Position numbers and translations under genes: made by a program
Shown: piece by piece, positions 56,161 through 64,000 of the stretch
Layout of the letters: each line of letters begins with the position of its first letter
How positions within the stretch are numbered: position 1 is the stretch's first letter
The notes under the pieces: model-generated
Database searches by the model: none
Told to the model about the DNA's origin: nothing
The model's input: the letters and a program-made list of their open reading frames with translations, nothing else
DNA from: Craterostigma plantagineum
Lineage: Eukaryota; Streptophyta; Magnoliopsida; Lamiales; Linderniaceae
DNA length: 64,000 nt
Direction of reading: 5' to 3'
Assembly: GCA_027422505.1 (NCBI GenBank)
Contig: JAPQWV010000017.1
Coordinates: 16,617,501-16,681,500, forward strand

Positions 56161-57420
56161 TTTGAAGAAAATAACAAAGAACAACCAACAATGGAGCAAG
56201 CAGAAGACGAGCCCACTACCCCAATAACATCATCGGCTGCGAGTTCGGAAGTTGAAAGCTCAAGCGAGAGAACCTCACGCTTCCGAAGCCTAAAAGAGAT
56301 ATGTGGAATACCAGAAGATCAAGATAACCTAACCATCTTCTGCGTCTTTGTGAACAGTAAGCCAATGAGCTTTCAAGAAGCCGTTAGAAATAAGAACTGG
56401 AAAGACGCCATGGATGAGGAAATTAAGGCGATCGAGAGAAACGACACATGGGAGCTAACAACACTTCCTAAGGGGCATAAAGTGATTGGCATTAAAAATG
56501 GGTGAATAAAGCAAAGAAAATGCCAAAGGAGAAGTTGAAAGATACAAGGAAAGATTGGTGGCTAAAGGCTACAATCAAAGAGCGGAGATCGACTATGACG
56601 ATGTATTTGCTCCAGTCGCTCGACTAGAAACTGTTCGACTAATAGTATCTTTGGCAGCTCAGAACAATTGGAGAATTCATCAAATGGATGTGACGTCCGC
56701 CTTTCTAAATGGAGTTCTTGAGTGGGAACTTTATATAGAGCAACCGCAAGGTATAAAGTAGCTGTAGAAGAAGACAAGGTTCTAAGATTGAAGAAGGCTC
56801 TTTACGGGTTGAAGCGAGCACCAAGAGATTGGAACTCACGGATCAGCAAGTACCTTCAAGGAAGAAACTTCATCAAGAGTCCATACGAGCATGCACTCTA
56901 CATCAACGTACAAGGTAACGATATCTTAATTGTATGCTTGTATGTGGATGACTTGATCTTCACAGTCAATAACCCAAGCATGTAAGGGGACTTTAAGAGA
57001 GAGATGACCAGAGAGTTCGAGATGACCGGTACTGGGCTCATGGCATACTATTTGGAATCGAAGTAAAGCAAGGTGATAACGGAATGTTCATAACTCAAGA
57101 AGGCTATGGTAAGGAGATACGCAAGAAATTAAAGATGGATGATTCAAAACTCGGTCGACACGCCAATGGAGTGTGGTACTAAGTTGACTAAGCATGAAGA
57201 AGGTGAAAAAGTAGACCTAACATTCTTTAAGAGCTTGGTTGGAAGTCTAAGGTACTTGACGTGCACAAGATCCGATATTTTATATGCGGTTGGAGTCGTT
57301 AGTCGCCATATGGAAACTCCAACAACGACTCCCTTGAAGGCAGCAAAGAGCGTTCCCCGATACCTCAAAGGTACGACTTGCACTATACGGTTTCTAATGA
57401 TTTCAAGTTCGATATACTGA
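56137..57420 (+). pseudogene. copia-2 reverse transcriptase, decayed
   Basis: Fragments in order are NWKDAMDEEIKAIERNDTWE (56392), AKGYNQRAEIDYDDVFAPVA (56560), IHQMDVTSAFLNGVLEWELY, KKALYGLKRAPRDWNSRIS, VCLYVDDLIFT (YVDD intact) and LVGSLRYLTCTRSDILYAVG. Stops at 56504, 56759, 56983 and 57065 and several shifts break the frame. Confidence 0.82.
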
Positions 57421-57874
57421 TAGCGACTGGGGAGGAGATATCGATGATCGCAAAAGTACAAACGGCTTCGTATTCTACATGGGAGACACTGCCTTCACAT
57501 GGATGTCAAAAAAGCAACCGATCATTACCCTCTCTACATGTGAAGCGGAATATGTGGTGGCTACCTCATGTGTATGTCATGCAATTTGGCTTCGAAATCT
57601 GCATAAGGAGCTGAGAATTCCTCAAGACAAGCCAACTAAGATTCATGTGGATAATAAGTCAGCAATAGCGTTAGCCAATAACACAGTCTTCCATGATCGG
57701 AGCAAGCACATCGATACGTGCTACCATTATATAAGAGAGTGCATTACAAGGAAGGATGTTGAAAATGAGTACGTGAAGTCCAAAGATCAAGTACCCGACA
57801 TTTTCACAAATCCACTCAAGAAGGAAGACTTTGTACGACTACGAAGTTGGCTCGGAATGGTAAATCAAGTTTAG
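57421..57874 (+). pseudogene. copia-2 RNase H
   Basis: The open frame from 57479 carries LSTCEAEYVVATSCVCHAIW, KIHVDNKSAIALANN, SKHIDTCYHYIRECI and DIFTNPLKKEDFVRL, ending at its natural stop. The first strand of the domain is out of frame just upstream. The polypurine tract GAGGGGGAGGGGGGA follows at 57873-57887. Confidence 0.82.
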
Positions 57875-57888
57875 AGGGGGAGGGGGGA

Positions 57889-58193
57889 TGTTGAAAATAT
57901 AAATTTGATTCGGGCTTAGAATTACTAAGAGGTGGATTTTGCAAATTGGGCTTAGGAGATATAGTGGCCCAAGATCTAGAATATGTAGGATAATCTAGAG
58001 ATATCTATAGAACTCTATGGAAAGAACCTAGATATTATTAGGGGTTGGCTAAATCTTAGCAACATGTTAAGGAGGTGAAACTAGTACAAATATAGGTGAG
58101 GTCTTAGCACTTTGTATCAAGCAAGTAAAATCAAATTTGTAATAAGTGTTGTAATATAAAGTCTCTTCCTCTAAACATTAGCATTCGATATCA
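57889..58193 (+). repeat. copia-2 3' LTR, end missing
   Basis: It starts TGTTGAAAATATAAA after the polypurine tract. It stops at TTCGATATCA, lacking the last 45 bases or so seen in the 5' copy. Confidence 0.82.
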
Positions 58194-58431
58194 ATTGGGC
58201 GCTTCACATCCTTATATTGTTTTGATTTTGAAAGTTTAGCCTCTTGAAATCGTAGCTGCTTAACTTGGATGTTTTGAAGTTGTACTTATCTTAATTTAGG
58301 CTACCAAGAAAATATTTTAAAAAATACATTATAACATAATAGTGATATAAAAGAAGGTAGCAAAGATGGGGCAAGTGAATATTCTACTTCCACGCATGGA
58401 AAAGCGAGATCAGCTGCTAATTTACGCCAAC

Positions 58432-58439
58432 TATATAAA
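58432..58439 (+). promoter_or_regulatory. putative TATA box of B12D
   Basis: TATATAAA lies 105 bases upstream of the B12D start codon. The 240 bases between the copia-2 LTR and this box are AT-rich spacer. Confidence 0.5.
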
Positions 58440-58543
58440 CCCTCGACTTGCGCACCAAGTAATGCCACTCATAAACCCCATCCTCGTCATATTCACCGAA
58501 AAGTTTGTCGATTTCAATCCCTCGCATCAAATAGCTGGCGAAA

Positions 58544-60269
58544 ATGGCTTCATCTGCTGCTCTCAAGAGATGGCTTAGGCCCGAGGTTTGTGTTTAGTTC
58601 AATCGCTAATCGCGTCAAACGTTCGGTTTCAATCCCTATTTGTTTGTTGTTTTTCTCTCGCACGATTTGACTAGATCTGACTGTTCTTTCGCTTCATATA
58701 CTTAGGTTTACCCATTATTCGCCGCCATCGGAGTTGCCATCGGAATCTGCGGGATGCAATTGGTCCGTAACATTAGCGGTAACCCCGAAGTCAGGTGTGT
58801 ATTGACTCGTTTTCCTTCTTCTTTGAATTGCAAAACAAAAATGGAGAAAAAACCTAGGATGAGACTGAAATAGAAATTGTTAAGAGTGCGAATGGATTCG
58901 CGTATTTGAAAAAAATCTCTTGATCTTAAATTATGAATTTCAAAATCGTAATTTCAAATCCAAATTCACTGTTTGGCAAACATTAGGATTTCGAAAATCG
59001 GATTTCAAAACAGAGCTCGACTCGAGCTCGTGAAGCTCGTCTAACTCGATTCCTAACTTTTTCTTAAATAATTTAAAAAGTACAAAGTAAAATAGAAATC
59101 ATGAGTAATATAAGAAAAACAAGCTCGTGAGCCGGCTTGCGAGCTTTTAAGTGCCCACGAGTGAGCTCGAGCTTGAGTCGGCTCATTCACGACCCGTGAC
59201 GAGCTTGACCTTGACAAGAGCTCGTCGAGCTCGAGCCGGCTCATTCGCGAATACATGACGAGCTCGAGTCGGCTCATCGAGCTTGCGAATCGGCTCGATA
59301 TATCGTCCACCCCCAAATTATTATTATTATTGTTATTATTATATTTTTTCATTATTATTATTTAATGTTATTATTGTTATACTAATATTATTATTATTAT
59401 TATTAGGGAAAACTTCACTTAAATCCCTATTAAGCAAACTTTCTATCACATAACTCACTTGTCAGAAAATGTATTACTTAACTCCCCGATTTACTGTTTA
59501 ACCAATTCCTTCAGTCAGGATGTACCTTTCTATGTTTGTATTGTGTACCACAATATGTTGTTATAGTGTACCTAAATGTGTTTGTATGGTGTACCTGCGG
59601 CGGATCGGGTACATATCTTGAAAAAAAAACAGGTACGTTGTAACAACACATTCAGGTACACTATATCAATGTATTGTGGTACACAATACAAACATAGAAA
59701 GGTACAACGTGACTTAAGAATGTAGTACAAACAGTAAATAGGGAGTTAAGTGATATATTTCTCTGATTAGGCGTTAAGTGATAAAAAGTTTGCAAATAGG
59801 TATTTTAGTGAAAGTGTCCCTTATTATTATTATATTATTATTATTATCAACAATTACGAAAACACGTTACGTGCTCAGCTTTGGATTTCGAGACGGACCA
59901 TTTGATACGGAATTTCAAATCCGACGAAGTATAAGAGTTTAGATTTCCCTTTGGATTTGGGCGAAATCGAAATCCAAATCGGTGCACTTGCCAAACAGAA
60001 GATCTGGGCGAAATTCGTCAAATCGAAATCCGGAATCCAAACGGGGCATAAAAGCGTTTTGCGTCTTCGATATAATGAAATTGAAAAGAGTATTTATGTT
60101 TGGGATGATTTGATGAAGGGTGACGAAGGAGAATAGGGCTGCTGGCATTCTGGAGAACCATGCCGAAGGGGAGAAGTATGCCGAGCATGCTCTGAGGAAG
60201 TACGTTCGCAATAAGACGCCTGAGATTATGCCCGCCATCAACAGCTTCTTCACCGATCCCAAGTACTGA
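58544..60269 (+). CDS. B12D: B12D / NDUFA4-like small mitochondrial protein
   Basis: Three exons, 58544-58585, 58706-58794 and 60119-60269, join with GT-AG introns into 93 codons plus stop. The N-terminal part is MASSAALKRWLRPEVYPLFA, followed by a single membrane helix (residues 17-33, FAAIGVAIGICGMQL). The C-terminal half includes VTKENRAAGILENHAEGEKY and ends SFFTDPKY. This fits the B12D family, related to the NDUFA4/MLRQ subunit of the respiratory chain and placed in the mitochondrial membrane. Length is normal for the family. Intron 2 (1.3 kb) is swollen by a foldback MITE and other repeats, but the reading frame is intact. Confidence 0.92.
59005..59307. repeat. GAGCTCG-rich repeat in B12D intron 2
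   Basis: Numerous variants of GAGCTCGAGYCGGCTCATTCRCGA occur on both strands here, followed by (ATT)n. It looks like part of a dispersed plant repeat, but I cannot name the family. Confidence 0.6.
59406..59820. mobile_element. foldback MITE in B12D intron 2
   Basis: The left end GGGAAAACTTCACTTAAATC and the right end, reversed, GGGACACTTTCACTAAAATA begin long inverted repeats that continue inward (GCAAACTTTCTATCAC / GCAAACTTTTTATCAC). The middle is also inverted (GTACCTTTCTATGTTTGTAT with its complement). TTA lies on both sides, within (ATT)n tracts, so a 3-bp TTA target is possible but ambiguous. No coding capacity. Confidence 0.75.
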
Positions 60270-61799
60270 TTTCCTATACTCAAACTGATTGTTTTCATTA
60301 TGTAATAAAATTCTTCCGTCGATATACCATCGAGGAGTCGAGTTCCCCAAAGGGATTTAATAATTCGAATTGACGATTCTTTCTTGAGATTGTTTTGAAT
60401 GATACGTTGATCGTGGAAACATGTTATTTCTGAAACTGTAATGAACGTAACAATTTTGGTTCATTGATTGCTGATTTATCCATATGAAAGCTCTTTCGAC
60501 TAATCTATAACAGTCTGGTTGTAGTAATAGTAGCTTAAAATGCTCCTCTTTGTTCATAATATCTAGGAAAATCATCCGACTCTTTAAGATTTTTTTTTTT
60601 TTAGAAAAGGACACTACCCATCAGATAAATTGATACGCATTAGAAGGGTCAAAGTCTCATCACATCGAATCGCAAATCATACATAGAAAATCTGGGCATG
60701 GCTCTTAAAAAGGATATCTCCTTTTCATGCAATCACAGATTCCCCTGAATGTAATCAACAGGGAATATAGTAAGTCATTCGTTAAATTCAACAGTTAGAA
60801 CTAAATGGGAAAATAGAAGTCATTTCTTGTGAAAAAAAAAAAGGAATTGAACCAACTTTTATGTCGTTGGTGTACTTTGATCCCAGGTTACCTCTTATTC
60901 TGATCGTTCACCTCTAATGCCACTGTAGGGAAAAAATTGAGGAATCGAGATAGATGTCTATCTCTGCCTCACTGTAAGGGTTTCTATTTCTAGATGTAGT
61001 ACTTGATCCCGGAAAAAGGGCCAAGGGATATCAAGTCATAGCTTTAGGTGCTCCTACGTTAGATTAGTCGTACATGGCGATACACTCAAATGTTACCCTG
61101 GGGTCTTTATTTGTTCCCAGAAGTCCATGATCTTCCCGTAAAGAACTACTTACTTTCCAGCAAGAACCTAGAAAAATCCGTAGAAGGAGACCTAAGGAAA
61201 ATATTGACCAAGAGAGATAAAAGAAGAAGCCGATACTTGTTGTGTACTTTATACGATTTTAGCAGTTCTCATTCTCAACTTATGTGTAACTATTGAAAAT
61301 CATAAGGTATTGGGGTGTGAATGCATAAACGCCGCAATTTATCAGGTCACTTGCCTCCAAAAATTTGGCAAAAAAATAAGATCGGTCACTCCTCAAACCG
61401 CCTAAAATAAAAATCTATACTCTTTTATTAAGCGTAAGGGGTGTGTATAAGCTGTCAATTTGGTTTGTCAATTTTCAAAAAATAAATAATTAAATAAAAA
61501 ATCCCCAACTAACTCTTTTTACTATATTTGGTTAATTACTATTTTTAGTTAAAAACTATTAATCTTTAATCATATAATTTATTTATATACATAACCAAAT
61601 TTAAATAATAATTATCAATTAGATAATCAAATTTATATATTTATATACTATAGCACACACGTTAGAGTGTGCAAGGAATACTAATTTTGTTGCACCGGTG
61701 CTATATTTATATCACATTAGATAATAATCCTCTCTCAACCGGATAGCCTTCTTGCTCGGGTGCTAAAGACTAAATACTTCCCGACATGCGATTTCCTTC
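60270..61799. other. spacer downstream of B12D, no gene supported
   Basis: This contains the B12D 3' UTR region and AT-rich sequence. A 68-codon frame at 61090-61296 is not recognised. The stretch 61440-61660 is an A/T-dominated run. No LTR or inverted-repeat ends were identified. Confidence 0.45.
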
Positions 61800-63157
61800 A
61801 TGTTTCACTTGCTACGAGGCCTTCACTCACCTGGCGTGCTATTTTTGCGGCGAGAGATTATTATCCGAGGTGCGAGATGGCAAATCGGTACAGGGGAAAA
61901 AGTAGACATTTGGACTGACCCGTGGCTCCCGAGACCTTTCTATTTTAAACCGTTCTCAACACCTACGCCGGAAATTTCAAGAGTATGTGACCTTAGGGAC
62001 CCTCGCACTCACCTGTGGAATGAGACGTTGGTCCGGGCCACTTTCCTTCCAGTCGATGCGGATGCAATCCTTGGAATGCCATTGAGCTTGACGAATTCTC
62101 CGGATAGACTAATTTGGAATTCTACCAAGCATGGGGGCCTTACGGTGAAATCGACTTATTGGATCGCAATGCACGAGGATATTACTTCGCATGCTAGCTC
62201 GAGCTCCGGACCCCTCTCGTGGAACTTCACTGGAAGTCGCTGGTTCCCCCTAGGGTAAAGGTTTTCGCTTGGCGCCTTGGACGTAACATACTCGCATCAG
62301 CTTCTAATCTTTATAAGCGCATATGTCCGATTTCGACGACGCGCTCTAGGTGCGGTTTTATTTTCGAAGACACTCGACATATCTTTGTGAACTGCCCAAG
62401 GGCTAAGCGCTTCTGGCGTTTGGCTTCCATTCCCTCGAGTGTCGTGATGGCAGAGTCACAATCTGCAGAGCATTGGCTACGTTTGGCTGCTGAAAAATTA
62501 CAAGATTCTGCTTTCAACTACTTCATCCTTGTTTGTTGGGAGATATGAAGGGCTCGTAATAAGTGGGCCTTGGAGGGGCTGGAGACCAACCCTGAAGTGA
62601 TCATGCATGGTCTTGACGTGCCTCCCGTTCGTTGCTCGAATCAGCTCAGTCGTGTTCCCTCCAATCATCAGGACGCATGGGTTTGCCCTAGTGGTAGTGA
62701 AATACAGCTCAACTTTGACGGTGCTATTCACAAGGATAGGAATGGCTCAACAATAGGAGTTGTGGCACGTGAGGTTGGTCGGTTAGATCCTTTCGTGGCA
62801 TCATGGACCCCGAGATCACGGAGGCTATGGGGGCCGGGGAATCTCTTTGTATTGCATTGACTGAAGGTTGGCATTTCGTTGTTGTCGAAGAGGACTGTAA
62901 GTCCATTATCAATAGCTTGCGAAGACGGAACTTGGACTCTTCAACGATCGGGTGTATACTACGAGACTGCTAAACTCTTGCATATGAATTAGATGCTGTT
63001 TCATTTTCTTTTTTTAGAAGAAATTGTAATGTGGTTGTGCATTACTTAGCGAACGCCTTGGTGGTGACGGACTCGGTCGTTCCCCTCCTGCTGAGGAAAT
63101 GGCTATATTGTCTTGTGATCTTATTTCTTGATTAATGGAATTTTTACTCAAAAAAAA
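61800..63157 (+). pseudogene. LINE 3' end: zinc-binding domain and RNase H
   Basis: The frame 61800-62258 shows WQIGTGEKVDIWTDPWLP and LGMPLSLTNSPDRLIWNSTK, the region after reverse transcriptase in plant LINEs. The next frame (62219-62548) holds the zinc-binding reverse-transcriptase domain (PPRVKVFAWRLGRNIL, DTRHIFVNCPRAKRFWRL). A plant RNase H domain follows (IQLNFDGAIHKDRNGSTIGV, later VEEDCKSIINSL near 62890). A short A8 tail at 63150-63157 marks the 3' end. The 5' part, including endonuclease and reverse transcriptase, is absent, as in typical 5'-truncated LINEs. Several frameshifts and stops. Confidence 0.82.
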
Positions 63158-63615
63158 GGAGTACTAGTTTTGTTTATGCGTAAAGCTTTAATCTCGACCC
63201 TTTAATATGTCTCAATCCTCTCGATCGAACGTATTAGCATCGAACCGAACAAAAGTGAAATGTATTATCATCGATCGAGCGTATTAGCATCGAACTAATC
63301 AAGTCTCAACGTGAAACTTGATTTGTTGGAATAAAATCACTCTAATCAAGCAGGTACGGAAACTCTTATAAGCGAGAGTTGATAGAGAAAGGTCGGCTTC
63401 ATTGTCGGTGATGCCGTTCGACAGCCGACTCAGCCTATTCTTTTATTAGGTAAACTGTTGAAGAAGTAAAGCCAAAACTACTTAAATATGACAAAACCAA
63501 AGCTGAAAAGTGATGAAGACTTGGTGAAATAAATTTGCTCTCTGTCCAGTGAAGAAATCGAATGAGATTTATAAAGTGCTGGAACCAACTCTTTATTGGA
63601 TATTGGTTGAGATGG
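63158..63615. other. spacer between LINE and last LTR
   Basis: AT-rich sequence with a repeated CGTATTAGCATCGAAC word (63229 and 63279). No gene seen. Confidence 0.5.
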
Positions 63616-63993
63616 TGTTAAAATATTGATATATTCTAATATTTTCCTTAATGTCTAAATGATGAATGATGTTGCTTTTGCAAAGTTAAGGTAGACCATG
63701 CTTTAATATGTGTTTGGCTAGAAAAGCATGGTCCAAGTTGAATAATGTTGAATGTCATTGTCACCATGCTTTGTTATGTGTTAGAGTAGACAAAGCATGG
63801 TTTATGGTTGAAACTTTATTCATATATTGTCTATATAAGTTATGTATCAAGTATGAATATATGTATGAAAGACCATATGTATGAATGAATGTAAGATGAT
63901 GTTCTAAGTTAAAAAGAGTTGCATTCTTATTCCCTTCATTTCCCTTTGCTTACAAGCTTCAACACCTCTCTCATATGTTCATAAATTCCAACA
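63616..63993 (+). repeat. copia-type 5' LTR at the window edge
   Basis: It starts TGTTAAAATATTGATATATT and ends AAATTCCAACA, with a TATA box (CTATATAAG) at about 63832. It is followed by the first bases of a tRNA-Met primer site. Two similar hairpins, each with arms ACCATGCTTT and AAAGCATGGT, lie in the presumed U3 at 63695-63732 and 63763-63801. The rest of the element is beyond the window, so the left edge is provisional. Confidence 0.75.
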
Positions 63994-64000
63994 TGGTATC
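63994..64000 (+). promoter_or_regulatory. start of a tRNA-Met primer-binding site, cut by window end
   Basis: TGGTATC directly follows the LTR end and is the first part of TGGTATCAGAGC. Confidence 0.75.

Larger units (their letters stand above)
35769..58193 (+). mobile_element. copia-2, oldest member of the nested stack
   Basis: A 5' LTR with primer site and gag lies at the left, and integrase, reverse transcriptase, RNase H and the 3' LTR lie at the right. The two halves are separated by copia-3 (37261-54999). Coding parts are heavily mutated. No target duplication is visible because the 3' LTR lacks its last 40-odd bases. Confidence 0.85.

Noticed and set aside
60880..61300. Organelle DNA insertion
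   Set aside because: Short phrases looked organelle-like, but no recognisable plastid or mitochondrial gene could be read.

Overview
This is nuclear DNA of a flowering plant, probably a eudicot. The evidence is three intron-containing genes with plant-type splice sites and family matches, and a dense, nested load of plant retroelements (Ty1/copia, a Ty3/gypsy chromovirus, a Cassandra-type TRIM, MULE, CACTA, MITE and LINE remnants). Nothing in the sequence fixes the species. All boundaries were read by eye.

Host genes. Three look intact. A prolyl 4-hydroxylase lies at 10137-11687 (+; 7 exons, 308 aa). A SIN3-like transcriptional co-repressor lies at 14209-21735 (+; 22 exons that sum to exactly 1,326 codons plus stop). 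A B12D/NDUFA4-like small mitochondrial protein lies at 58544-60269 (+; 3 exons, 93 aa, with a MITE-filled second intron). A broken histone H3 copy sits at 9150-9307 (-).

Left flank (1-9100). A minus-strand copia element enters from the left edge (1-3733) and carries a 36-codon membrane-type micro-ORF ahead of gag. A MULE transposase relic follows (4155-4738). Next is a Cassandra-type TRIM whose LTR holds a 5S rRNA-like domain. Its second LTR is split by a 2.8 kb solo LTR (5295-8092) with a GTGAT target duplication on both sides. That solo LTR holds about 22 copies of a TCGGGCGATTT-like word and a CACTA-like insertion. A 310-325 bp tandem repeat follows (8231-9010).

Retroelement block (22741-58193), about 35 kb between the SIN3-like gene and B12D. 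Copia-1 (minus, 22741-35761, TSD ATAAG) was hit by a gypsy chromovirus (TSD CCTAC), and the junction then underwent a tandem duplication. Copia-2 (plus, 35769-58193) contains copia-3 (minus, 37261-54999), which contains copia-4 (plus, 39274-53588, TSD TCAAC). Copia-4 is a 14.3 kb Sirevirus-type element with near-identical LTRs. It has a 1,120-codon extra ORF after pol, a further 118-codon ORF behind one in-frame UAG, and two non-coding arrays of a GCGAAA word.

Right flank (60270-64000). It holds unassigned spacer, a LINE 3' end with zinc-binding and RNase H remnants (61800-63157), and a copia 5' LTR whose primer-binding site is cut by the window edge (63616-64000).

The three host genes have unrelated roles (protein hydroxylation, chromatin repression, mitochondrial membrane) and no operon-like link. 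I see no microbial-type system such as CRISPR or a defence island. The most unusual material is inside the retroelements: the Sirevirus 3' ORFs and motif arrays, the word array in the solo LTR, and the membrane micro-ORF.
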